A stretch of DNA of 64,000 nucleotides from Ceriagrion tenellum. Lineage: Eukaryota; Arthropoda; Insecta; Odonata; Coenagrionidae. The stretch is taken from the NCBI GenBank assembly GCA_963169105.1, contig OY720634.1:113496430-113560429 (forward strand). Reading direction: 5' to 3'. Shown here one piece after another: positions 37,101 through 48,433 of this stretch (position 1 is the first letter of the stretch; every line of letters starts with the position of its first letter). The notes under the pieces were generated by a model. The model ran no database searches. It was not told the DNA's origin and was given only the letters and a program-made list of their open reading frames with translations. Both the position numbers and the translations under genes were made by a program.

Positions 37101-37664
37101 TGCATTTAACTCTTTGGTATGACGTTTATAAGCATCTAACAACCACTGCTTCATCATATTCCTCCTTAGAAATGCAATCTTGTTTCACAAGTGAACAAAT
37201 ATAGCTAATTCCATTGCAAAGTTTTTTTTCCATTTCCCATTCAAACAGTTTTATAGGATTCCTCAGTTAAATCCATAAAAAGGCTTGTGTACAAGAAATG
37301 AGCAAAGCTGTTTGCATTTGAGCAAAGAATTATAGCATCTTCGGCTGCGTCAGGTGAAATTGTATCAAAATTCTACAAGAGATGCCAAACACAGAACGGT
37401 CTGTTCTGAGCTCACAATATTGCTGAATATTAACTCTAGTAGCCATCACATTGCCCTATCCAATTTCATGCAAAATAAATAATTAGAGACCGTTCATTAG
37501 TTCGAGTATATAAACAGTAGAGGATGCGCGTGCTATGCGTACTTTGTATTGCGAATGGGGCCAGAGAAAGCCAATTGTGGTGATGTCAGTCATGGTAAGG
37601 TTCGAGGGTCTTGTTAAATGGAGCCTAACAACCTCGTGAATATCCTCACGTGACCTCTCTAAAG

Positions 37665-37886
37665 CTCGCTTTACACAGGGCAAGTAATTGCACAATCTGA
37701 TGTCTGTATATACGAACGTGCATTCAAAATTGCATCGTGTAAAGCAGTGAATTACAAGCGCGACTGCATGAACGCGAGATGGCAAAATTGATCCTGCTCT
37801 AATTCAACTGTTATTGACGCCAGATTGATAAAAACATGATATTTACAATTTGGCAATGTAGTTCCCCGTGTGCAATGGGCGCAATG
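37665..37886 (+). repeat. Dispersed repeat, copy 1 (shared with 47.9 kb)
   Basis: It shares TTGCACAATCTGATG, a CGTGCATT block, GAATTGCAAG/GAATTACAAG and CGC(T)AGATGG-like blocks, in the same order and orientation, with 47890-48100. It is non-coding. Short inverted bits at its borders hint at a MITE, but ends were not pinned down. Confidence 0.55.
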
Positions 37887-38432
37887 CCGGGTTGACATGC
37901 AGGCGTTTCACGCGAAACAAATCGGCTCGTCTCGTGTACAGCCAATCAGGTGCGTCGCATCGTTCGCCTGATTTCACGCTCGCGAAGTTGAGTTTTGCTC
38001 AACTTTCTACGCGCGAGTCGCATCAGGCCGCATGAAAAATGGCGGATGTGAGGAATTGTTTCGTATTTACTTTGAAGATTTACTGGGATATAATACCATG
38101 CACTCATGATTATCGGGCCAGCCTCCGCATAAAGTATGAAGTCGGGTCGGATTTGAACTATCAACACTTGTTTTTAGTGCAAATTAGACCCTTAAGGAGA
38201 GTATAATGACCAATCGGCGCCAAAAACACCCCAAGAAGGTGACAAACATTCTTAGGCTATACTCAGAGTACTTTACATATAATGGGAAATCGCCAGTGGG
38301 CAAAATACTCCTCTATGAACACAAGGATCATTAGATAATATCCTATAGGGTCAGTTTTTACCCACAATTTTCTTACCTTTAACATATTGGCATTGGCGAT
38401 ATGAACTATATATTTTTTGTTTTTATGGATAA

Positions 38433-38700
38433 TCTTACGAGGGAATTTTATTCAGCTGAATTTTTGGATGTATTTCCAAATAATTTTAGTCACGGCAAGC
38501 AAAGTAGAGATCGACTCCCACTATTTTCTTTTACGTGTACTTTTTGCCCGAATTTTCCCAACTCTTAAAAATTATTTTATCAATATAAGAGCCCTATATT
38601 TTTACATGAGTGCAGGCTCTTACGAGAAAAATTTTCCAGCTCAATTATCGAGTTTATTTCTAGATATTTTCCCGTTGGCGAGCAACGTAGAGATCTTAGC
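38433..38700. repeat. Diverged tandem duplication, unit about 185 bp
   Basis: Blocks at 38433-38515 and 38618-38700 align in order. Each has TCTTACGAG, a TCAGCT/CCAGCT word, TTTATTTC/TGTATTTC, a GCAAGCAAAGTAGAGATC-like word (GCGAGCAACGTAGAGATC in the second copy) and nearby TT-rich spacers. The offset is 185 bp. It is non-coding and diverged. Confidence 0.55.
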
Positions 38701-40590
38701 AATGATAATTAAATACCAAATTGAGCGGAGAAACGGAGGGATCTCGATGCTGGGTTAAACTTATCAACGCGGGAGTCGCCTATCGTTCGCTTTATTTAAA
38801 TTTCTTAATCATGAAACAAAAGACGTGTAGTCGCCCTCGTACACTCCCGTCGCGTCCGTAAATAAGCTAATGTGCCAGTGTAAGTCACGCGTTTGCCGGC
38901 ACCCACCTTAATCTACAACTATATTCATTCGCCGATAGATATAAGTATGTAGAGTCGTAGCGAACGATTAAGTCGTCAACACTTGTGTGTGAACCTTAGA
39001 GCGGTTTCGCGCGAAACTGTGCGCAAGAACGAAACGCGTGCATGAAATTTGCACGAAACGCGTGCATGTAAATCGAAGGGTTAAGGAATTGTAGCGTGTG
39101 AAATTCTTGTAAAAAGTCGTTTCACTGTAGAGCATGAAACTGATAACAGAAAGGAGGGTACGGCATTTTAAGTTTGAATTGCACGAAAGAGTGAGCCAGG
39201 GCTAGAACAACTTGATTCATCTTCTTCCTCGATCATCCGCGCTAAGTTGCATTTATAAATCATCGAAAACATTCATTAAAGGTATTAGGATGATACATTA
39301 ACTTAGGCTATTTATCAGCTCACTTTCCGAACCTGACGTTTCGTGAGTCGGAAATTCTATGGAGTCAAAACCTCTCCGCTCAGGACGTTTAAGGCCAAGC
39401 ATGCCCAATTGTTCACCGAAATGAAGTCCAAATTGGCCGAGTTACTGCATCTTTTCCAACCTACTTCTGTTCTCAAATGTCTCCGTTTCCTCATAAGATA
39501 TGCAGACACAACGGAAACCGCAACCATGAATCATGGGAAAACATTCTAGGACCACCGTTTGAATTCTCCTGATAGACGGAGGAATGAAATAGTCACACTG
39601 GTTGGTTTCGCCAATGGAAAAGTATCAACTCCTAAAAGTATAATTAGACATGGTTCACAGTTGAAGTGAAAAAAAGACCAATTAAACATCAATAATACAA
39701 AAACCATTTTCAAGATAACTCATACTCAAAAAATAAATACGATGACTAAAAATGATCAAAGCTCATATAAATTCAGCATTTAGACAATTCTTCGCTAAAT
39801 CAACACTTTTGCACATGTAGAAAATAACTTTTTTCGTTGAAAATCAATGAAGGATGACAAAAAAATTACCAATTTAAGGCTTTTCCATCTACATTGCATA
39901 CAGTAACTAAAATTCAGCGGAATCACAACTTCGTGCAAAAGAGTACGGAGTTCTTTGATTACAAATAATTTATGATTAAATTCCTTTTGACAGCTCTAGA
40001 AAGCGTATTGAATCTCTACATCATTTCTAGCTCGAATTGAATGAGATATGCTTAAATTTACCATTACATGATACTGTAATCAATAGGGTAAGTTTAATAT
40101 GTTAAATTTAAGAAACAAACAAAAAATATAACTTTACGCTAAACTTAACTTAATAACTTTAAAATAAAAAACGCTGTAACTAGTTCCTTTCCCATAAAAT
40201 ACTATTTTAAAATAGGCTTGAATTGCCCTATCTAAAGATATTGTGTCATATTTCCATGAGGCACTTAGAAGCAGTTAACTTCAGGAGTTATAAAGCATTA
40301 CGCTCACTCAAATTAACCCTCAATTATCCAAGAAACTTTATAAACTCAATTAATGCCTGCATTAGCGGCGAGACGGGGAGCGACGTAACTTTTAAATTGT
40401 ATGCCTCGCATTTACACTCGCGTGAAGAGTAGTCGAAACCAATTAAATACTTTATTGTCACTTAAAAACCCAGGGGAGCCAGAAGCTTCGATCGCGTGAG
40501 AAATATTCCGCTCAGTGGCTTGTCTAAAAGATGTAGAATATAGCCCGTGCGGGCTCCACAGAATTTGAACCGAGCGTGTTTGGGATTTAC

Positions 40591-40830
40591 CATTCTGAGG
40601 ATGGACTGGGAGCTGGCCTCCAAGATGGCCGTCGTGATCTTGGGGTTGACCGTCATCATCTGGGCGATCACCTCGTCCTCCTCCTCCACACCCTCCTCTC
40701 CTCCCCGCGACGACGCCCTCTCCTCATCGTCCTCCTCCTCCTCGTCCACCGACGCCCCTCCCACCTCGCCCAGGGCCGGGCTGCCCGCCTCCATCGGTGT
40801 TGACGGCGTGCCGCACTCCGAGTCCGACTC
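40591..40830 (-). CDS. Internal exon of an unidentified acidic protein
   Basis: A polypyrimidine acceptor (TTTTTTTCCTTCCGTTGAACAG, ending at 40831) opens an 80-codon phase-0 exon. It closes at a GTAAAT donor directly after codon ATG (40593-40591). The peptide begins ESDSECGTPSTPMEAGSPAL. It has an acidic stretch, DEEEEDDEERASS, around residues 29-41 and a second one near 49-53. It ends in a more hydrophobic, conserved-looking segment, VIAQMMTVNPKITTAIL to SILRM. A low-complexity acidic middle plus an ordered end suggests the C-terminal region of a nuclear or regulatory protein. The family is not recognised. Earlier exons would lie at higher coordinates and were not found. Confidence 0.5.
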
Positions 40831-40936
40831 CTGTTCAACGGAAGGAAAAAAAGGGCAAAAAATTACACTCATTTGCATTGAATGGATGTTGAGGTAATCA
40901 ATCACGCGCAAGGGTGCAAAGATATTAACTTAAGGG

Positions 40937-41005
40937 GATGGAATTCGCCACGAAAAAATACTTCGACTTCATTGGGATTTGAACCCCGATCCTCCAATTG
41001 CCGAA
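40937..41005 (-). repeat. tRNA-derived SINE fragment
   Basis: The minus strand holds a B-box, GGTTCAAATCC, preceded by GGAGGATCG. It is followed by a tail ending CGTGGCGAATTCCATCC, as in the SINE family at 20.8, 22.7 and 55.2 kb. The A-box part is missing or degraded. It lies about 100 bp upstream of the acidic-protein exon, in the preceding intron. Confidence 0.55.
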
Positions 41006-44000
41006 AAAGTCAAATGATTTGTTTCACGGCTAATTGGCGCTTATAAGTATAAAATTGAGCCAAATCTCCATCCATATCTCATAAAACATATTTGCTGCAG
41101 ATAAAAGATAAATACGATTCTAGCTAAGAGTAAACAACACGAACATACCTATCCACTGTTAGTTTGTCTAAAAAGTCTTCCAATAAATTACATATTTATT
41201 TTGATGGTTCTAAAATTATTTTATTGGAGAAGTAGTAAAATGTGAGAGATGACGTTATCATAAACGTGGTAAAAATTAGAGAGATATATTTATGAAGAGA
41301 TATGTGAAAAAATTCGTTCTTTCCTGGCATCATAAGTGACCATTATAAAAAATTAGCTCTAATTAAAACACTGATATAATTCACTTCACCATTTCACCTC
41401 CCAAAACCTTATCCTTTATTTGGCTGGTTTCATAACACCCCCTGCCACATCCCTATGCGGTGGCTCGTTGGGTAGTATGGAGATGTAGATATGCCCACAG
41501 TATCAGAAAGCGAGCGTATTTATGAACTACAAATGAAGCTAAATACGCCGCTTCCAAAACCAAATCTCGTATTGTACGAGTCATCGTTTTTGTATTTGGG
41601 ACAAAATACTCAATTGATTATGTACTGCTTCATTTAATTATATCAAAATCACAACGAAAAAAGATTTTTTTGACGTAAAGAGAGAAATGAGAATTTTTAA
41701 AAGAATATGTAAGGCATGGATATTGGTCCACAGTATTGATGTCTTGTATTAAAACCTGTACCTATTGTTGTTTAATAATTCTGTTGCCGTTGTCCTACTC
41801 CCAGGAATTGATAAAACTGCATCCATAGAAATATATACCTTGAGACGTGAAGACAATTAAAAGCTGGAAAAGTACGAAAAGTTAAAGAATAAAGTTTTGC
41901 AGTCCTGAAAGCCCAGATTATTGAATACTTAACGGTTATAGCGGAGTAACTGACGATAATTGTTCCATGTATAATGCGATGTTACGTTTGAACGGTGATC
42001 AATTACGAGGTTATAATCCCGTGATCAATAATACGATTGAAGTCAATCTGGTCCCGTTTGATCGGGTTGACGACTCCAATAAGAGTATGACGTTTAGCTG
42101 GTACCTTGGGTTATGAACTGTGGATGGGTGTCCGCGGCGACTGGCTGCCATTTTGGGCGAGGGAGAAATTCCCCGCGTAGTACAATCTGCGGCTCCGATG
42201 CCTTACACTTCGTACTTTGAAGTTAAAGGAATGACCTCGTCTATATCTGTCAAGTTGAGCCATGAAACTGAATTTCCACAACGTTTGTCGGTGACGAATA
42301 AAAACAAGTAATTAAATTAAAAGTTAAATGTCAAATGTCGGTCCCTACTCCATGAAAAGTCCACATGAAATGCAAGAAAAAGGATCTCACCGTGCAGAAT
42401 GTCTATCAAGCCATCGTAGAGTATTTTCATGTCAGTGGCACACGGCTTCAGGAGCTTTGGAAAGTCGACGTGAAGTGCGCAGAAAACCACTACGCAAACA
42501 CCCCGACGGCTGCTGGATTTCACCAGCAAAAGTAAAACGTATTCACGAGATGTACACGGCAAGTGTCCCCCAAGTAGACACAACCGACATTGTTTTTTGT
42601 GCTCCTCAGTAGCTTCCCCCTCGGCGTAAGAACACTCGAATTCGACGCAAGGGAATCAGAAGAGTGCTGTCGGGTGGATTTCACTCCAGCGCGGGCCACG
42701 GACGGAGGAGTGCCGTTAGAGATGGCTATGAAACGGGAGAATTAGTTCCGACAGGGGGGCGTTGAGCTGCCCCGCGGGCATAGACAACCCGAGCGTCGCG
42801 GGTGGATTGCAGCGCCTGCCTCGGGGGCGTTTAAGTGAATATTTCATTCTGCCAAGAAACTCAAATTTAAGCCGCAGGAATTCATTCAAAGTGTGCTCCG
42901 AGCCAACTCAAACATACTCTCTCTCCCCGTCCGTGTTTACTTTAGGAGTAACAGCAGTTTACAAGACAGTAAGTTTTGGAAATGAATTGTGATCTCTTGA
43001 TATTACTGCGACCATTAAAGAGTAATGGACTGAGAGTTTTGGGAGGCAAACTAACGCAGACAGATTAAGTCATTAGTGTGAGAAAGACTTCATGGTAGGA
43101 ATTATGTCAGTGGCAATGTTAAGAGCTAATGTATTTGAGTCAAACTCGGCTACAGAGGTCTGAGCAGGGAATTCGGGTACAATCCCATCAAGATTTAAAT
43201 ACGTCGTACACGATTACACCATGAAAGGCTTGTCCTGTGTTCAGCCGGATGTTTCGTTTTTCTCTCGAAATGAGTCAGTGATTCAAATGAGTGAGATACA
43301 AGGAGTTATACGCTAGGACTCATCCAACGACACAAAAGAGCTCCCGAGAGAACTTTTTAAGGAAAGGGGGAGGATGAAAAGAAAGGGCAGAAATGAGAAG
43401 AATAGAAGAAAAAATGCCGCTGTTCTCTGGTGAAGTTAATTTCGAAAGCAGAAGTGTGTGAAGAAATTTTAAGGAGCACGCATTTTGTGGGGTGTCGCTT
43501 GGTAATTAATGTATTATATTATTAATCATATATTACTCTTAAACAATATCTCAATTGATGATACAGGAATAAAGAATACTCACTAGTTACTCAGGAACGC
43601 TATCAAGGATAACTTTATGTGTGTAAGATTGTTGAATTGTTTACGGTTTAGCAGTACAAAATGTCTACCGGAAATTTTACGTTGATGAAAGCAAAATAGT
43701 CAATTGAAGGAGATAATAGTACACGTTTAACTGTTAGAAAATGTTCCACGGAGATACATCAGAAGGAAAAAGAAATGGTAGGAAGTCGTGGACATCGGAT
43801 GCTGGAGAAGAAAAGCATATAGCGCAGAGAAAGAAGTAGAGACGAACGAACAACCTCGGCGAGTAGTGGTGAAGGCTATAAATGACAGAGTAGGAGTAAG
43901 CATATCCGGTCTCTTTGGGCCTTGAATGCTTCTGAAATGGTAGAAATAGAATCAAAAATGTAGATGTGTAAAGAATTAATGTAAAATTAATGAATAATCA

Positions 44001-44130
44001 TCGGAAGACTTGGATAATCGTTAGCGGTTAATTCTGAAAACTAAAAAAAGTGGGTAGGCAAAGAAAAAATAATATAAAAATTGAAAGTAGATATTTTAAC
44101 GTAAGAATGCTGAAAATGATATCGATAATA
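41006..44130. other. Non-coding stretch
   Basis: The 94-codon plus frame 42328-42612 overlaps an 88-codon minus frame (42583-42317), and neither has a known domain. Two about 34-bp words 105 bp apart (42351-42384 and 42457-42490) resemble each other, which makes the minus frame read HVDF twice. No gene is supported. Confidence 0.35.
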
Positions 44131-44581
44131 AAAAGATATGCTTAGAATTGTATTGTTCATTTACTATTGTTGATGCTGGTCAATCTATCTGCTTATTAGT
44201 GTAAATTTCTCGGGCTCGCCACCGGGTAAGATTTTTATAGACAGCCGACGTTTCGGGTTCCGACTCGTCACCCATTCTCAAGGCTAATGCCTTGAGAATG
44301 GGTGACGAGTCGGAACCCGAAACGTCGGCTGTCTATAAAAATCTTACCCGGTGGCGAGCCCGAGAAATTTACACTAATTTAATTCGCCGGGAAAGTGTAA
44401 AATCATACATATCTGCTTATTGCTTACTAAATTTTGGAACATTAGCCTTGAATGCTTCAAACGAAACAAACAAAAAGGATATGATTAGAATTGTATTGTT
44501 CATTTACTATTGATGATGCTGGTCAATCTCTCTGTTTATTGCTTACTAAATTTTGGAACATTAGCCTTGAAAGCTTCAAAC
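44131..44581. repeat. Tandem duplication of an about 109-bp unit, first copy interrupted
   Basis: Copy 2 (44473-44581) runs uninterrupted from GGATATGATTAGAATTG to CTTGAAAGCTTCAAAC. Copy 1 is split: its left part is 44131-44197 and its right part 44411-44462. The 213-bp hairpin element sits between them. Copies are about 90 percent alike by eye. Copy 2 therefore preserves the empty insertion site. Confidence 0.85.
44198..44410 (+). mobile_element. Perfect snapback hairpin insertion with 11-bp target-site duplication
   Basis: Arms 44199-44284 and 44289-44374 are exact reverse complements over 86 bp around the loop TAAT. Each arm, read outward from the loop, contains TGACGAGTCGGAACCCGAAACG, so both strands carry the TGACGA...GAAAC core. 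The right side continues for 36 bases with TTCGCCGGGAAAGTGTAAAA. ATCTGCTTATT flanks the insert at 44187-44197 and 44411-44421. The neighbouring duplicate copy lacks the insert, which shows the exact site. There is no coding capacity. The GAAACGTCGGC and CGCCGGGAAAG motifs resemble ends of Penelope-like elements, an inference. Confidence 0.85.
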
Positions 44582-45356
44582 AAGATTTGTGATTAAATGA
44601 TTATTTTGTGGGCGCTACTATAATGTTGTACACCGTTAGCGATTCTCCAAGTCATGCTCACTCGAACACTTTTCCATTTCAATGGGGCATGGGGACATAT
44701 CGTGTATTGTAGTCATTTTTGCATGCCGGTTCGTCTAATAGGTGAATAAACCGATATGGGATTACTTCGATACAGTTAATTATCAAACCGATACATCACC
44801 GCTAAGATGCTATACGTAATAGTAATCGAAACCTTGATATAGACGATGAATATCTACGCATGGATATGGATGATCTAGACTGTAGAATGACACTTGGATA
44901 TGTGCAAAAATTATCAACACACCAATCGGGACGGAAACTTGAATTTTTAGTCATCAATACTGACGAATATCGTCCGAAGTTCGATCCATTCATAGCCGTT
45001 CCTGTTCCGCTATGTTTGGGTCTAGGTATCAACCAAGTCCCTATTTTATTCAAATAATACATATTTCCTCTCTACGCACTTCATCCCCTACGCCTCTCTC
45101 CTCCCCCTAGCCACGTCATCTATCGATCGTTTACGAGGTCTAATCCAAGTTAATTTCTCACTTTCTCTCTCTTATTTCAGATTTTATGGATATAAACCAT
45201 TTCTCGTTCTTTTTAAGATCAATACGGACGATACATGAAGACAATAACTACCAAAACCTAGAAATTAACGACAAATCTCATACCATTGATAAACCATCAA
45301 CTATCGTGGTGTTGATTCATCGTCGTCACTTTAAAATTATTTCGTAGAAAGAGTGG
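44582..45356. other. Non-coding stretch
   Basis: A 65-codon plus frame at 44860-45057 has no recognised domain. Nothing else is supported here. Confidence 0.35.
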
Positions 45357-45745
45357 GTGGGCATGGCAGGGTACAAGAAAAAGTGGGGTTCAGTGGTCCA
45401 CGTGAAGGAGGGGCGGGGACAGAGTAGACGGAGTGTTTGTTCCCGCGCCTGCCTGCTCCTTATGCCGTCCTCTTCCTTCGCCGCCCCTCAACCAGTCAGT
45501 TCCCTTCTCCTCAAGCGGACGGCCAGTCCTACTTCCCAGCCGAGAGCGGGAGAGGCGGGCCCGCGTGGAGCAGGCAGGGGGAGGAGCCCAGCGTCGCCTT
45601 CAACAGGAGGCAAGGCTCTCTCGACTCGCCCTCCCACTTCCAAAGCTCCACCTCGCCTTCTTATAAAACACGCCTCCTTTCCCTCCAACTTTCCTCAACC
45701 CCCACAGCCACTCTCCTCTCGCTCCACGTCATGACTAATTACTAA
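45357..45745. other. GC-rich island with a TATA-like site
   Basis: This sharply GC-rich, CpG-containing patch has three overlapping low-complexity frames on plus and one on minus. TATAAAA on the plus strand at 45662-45668 is followed by pyrimidine-rich sequence, so the island could be a promoter or first exon. No downstream coding exon was recognised. Confidence 0.3.
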
Positions 45746-47889
45746 ACACATCCATGCTTTTAAAATTCACTTTCACATCGGAAAGGTTGGATTGCAAAAT
45801 AAAAATAGCACCTTTTTCTTTGCACTTAAGAGCAATTGCAGGAACTTTCAGTGCGATAATAAGAAACGCTTTGAATCCACACTGCTTCTGTTGACCAATC
45901 GATTTCGACGTTAAATGCGTCATTATTAAGACAAGAAGGAGCACTGCCACCTTGATAATGAGGCATGACCCTTGTATCTTTTTATTATTATCATAGTGGT
46001 TAAGTTTCATAAAGTAACGTAAAGTCATCAATTTAGTTTCAGAAAAACTATTCTCACATCACTTGTCTTCCTCTGTTTCTTACCATTCTGTTCTTACTTC
46101 GGTATATTAAAGACTGCATTGAGGAAGGAAAGGACGTCTTAAGGAAATAACCATTTCTGTGGACTTAAAATGTCATTTATGTGATTAACTGGTACATGAA
46201 GTAAATTTAGAGAGTGGAGGTAAAACAAAGCAAGGAGAGCTTATTAATGGGGTTACCGGTGAATTCCGGCAAATATAGAGGAAAAGTAGTTTGATTCATA
46301 AAAGAGCCCTAATGTAGTCCTTGGAATAAGAAAAGTCATAAATAAAAATGAATTCACCAAAAATTTTTAGCTTTGGTAGCTGTCCTTATACGTTGACACA
46401 ATGGGGAGCATGTTTTGTAAACAAGCCATGAAAATGACGACTTTTCGTTCGAAAAGGTCTTGCGCTCCCGGATGAAAAATATTATACGTGCGAGTCGCTG
46501 ATGTCTCAGATGTATTTTCGAAAAATATTCAAATACTGCAACTCGCTTGCTTTGAGGAAAGGGCAATTACGGTGTTGCGAAATAAGGCATAAGACGAATT
46601 AATTAACAGGAAGCTTACCTCCCGCCACCGCAGCTACTCCATTTCCGCCGTTCAATAATATTTTCCCTCGCCCTCGTTCGTTTATTTATCCTTTATTTTT
46701 CACTGCCACCGCTCCCCACTGTGACCCGACGAGTCGTCACCCTTTGCCCCTCCCCACCGCCTACCACCTACGTCATACCCTGCTAATTGACGCACGGTGA
46801 GCGTAGTCGATATGCATCGCCTTTAATTAAACGAAACTTAATTGCAAAAATTCACCCTTTGATTCCACCCTCTGATCGGTATGTCCAAGAGGATCGAAGG
46901 TACTTAAGCCACACATACTTTACTTCACCACGTAATGATCAGAGGGATTAATTCTGCACGCATTTCCACAGGGTTTGTTTCTTGATACTTTAATCATTAC
47001 GTCTTATAGGAGTGAGTCTTTGAAGAGGCTACTCATTCATATATTTTTTACGCTGTTGACATTCACTCACTCCCGCGCCTACATCACCAACATGACGCCA
47101 TCACGTTCAACTTTAGATATACCGGGAGAGAGGTGAGGGCATAATTTACTTGATGACCCCATTTATTAGTGATCACGAAGTTTTCAAGCTATTTGGACGG
47201 AGACGCGCATATTTTGCAGAATGAGAGGGTCATTATTCCTTTAAGACGGCACGAGAAGTTGGATGAGACTCAGAGCGTTAATAGAAACGCTCGCTACCTA
47301 CGCGGTACTAATTTTGCTCTCCCGTCGGCGCAGGGTAATTATTTTTGATGTAACAAGTTCAATCATTAAATACCAAATTAATATCCTTTTGTATTTAAAG
47401 AATCCTTCTTCGATTCAAACTTTTCATACTTTGATAACAAGATATTTCCCATCTACAATATTCCTGAATTACGTCACATGCCTTACATTCTTCAATCATG
47501 CATCACAACGTTTTTAACTACTTTCCGCAGCTGTTGAAGTCTCCGTTTTCGTAATATAAAAAAAATTGAAAGTAAGGCATCAAACATACGCTTCAATACG
47601 TGGATGAGTAACAGAATATTTGGTGTTTATAATGAACTGTGACTAATTCCAAGGGGTTCATGCTCACATGCCCATCACACTATTCACCCTCGGGGTAGGC
47701 CAATTAAGATAGATTAGCTATTGCTGTCGGGCCTCGAAAACGGACTCTTATAACAATTTCCTCCTTAATGCCCTACCCTTGCTTACCTATTTTGCTTCTT
47801 TGACACTCATGCATTACTTCACGTAAGCTCTCAAATTCGAAAGACCCCTGGATTGGGTCAATCAATGGGTAACATTTTTAATGCCAAAT
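45746..47889. other. Non-coding stretch
   Basis: This is AT-rich DNA with one pyrimidine-rich, moderately GC-rich patch near 46620-46800. Frames are below 100 codons and unassigned. Confidence 0.4.
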
Positions 47890-48100
47890 TACACGGGTAA
47901 CGTGATTGCACAATCTGATGTGTATACAAGCGTGCATTTCAATTTGTGTCAAATAATGAATTGCAAGAATGCATGCGTGAATGCTTTAACGCTAGATGGA
48001 AAAAGCCCCTGTTCTGAATAAAAAAATTATTACCCGCTAAATTGAGACAAACAGTTTTAAATTTTGCAAGTTTGCGCCTCGTGAAGAGCGCGCATTACAG
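47890..48100 (+). repeat. Dispersed repeat, copy 2 (shared with 37.7 kb)
   Basis: It matches 37665-37886 in motif order: GATTGCACAATCTGATGTG, GCGTGCATTTCA, GAATTGCAAG, CGCTAGATGG. The copies differ by small indels and substitutions and are about 10 kb apart in the same orientation. Confidence 0.55.
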
Positions 48101-48433
48101 GTGACTTGGATGACAATCCGATACATGCTACATTACGTATTCATTAAATTTGGTCGTTAACTGGAGCGCTTAGGCCCTTTTTTGAGAAACGCTCATGAAA
48201 GGATTAGTGATTCAGCAGCACATCTTATCCTTAACCCAATGTACCTCACAAATAGATCTGGAACATCTTATAAAAATTAAATTATAGCGCCGGGAAGGAA
48301 TGATTTTAGGTAGTACCTTCATATAAACAGACAACGGAAGCCTTTGTTCTTTTTCTCGTTAGTCATTTTCTGCAGCGTTTCCCTCCTTTATCAACATCTA
48401 AATATTTTAAGGGATATACATCTAATTATCGGC
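48101..48433. other. Non-coding stretch before the LINE
   Basis: Nothing was recognised between the dispersed repeat and the truncated LINE. The LINE's 5' breakpoint lies close to 48434. Confidence 0.4.

Larger units (their letters stand above)
35799..40590 (-). other. Proposed intron of the acidic-protein gene, carrying repeats
   Basis: If the two-exon model is right, this is one 4.8-kb intron (donor GTAAAT at 40590, acceptor AG at 35799). It contains a LINE scar (36760-37100), one copy of a dispersed repeat (37665-37886) and a tandem duplication (38433-38700). The rest has no recognised feature. Confidence 0.35.
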
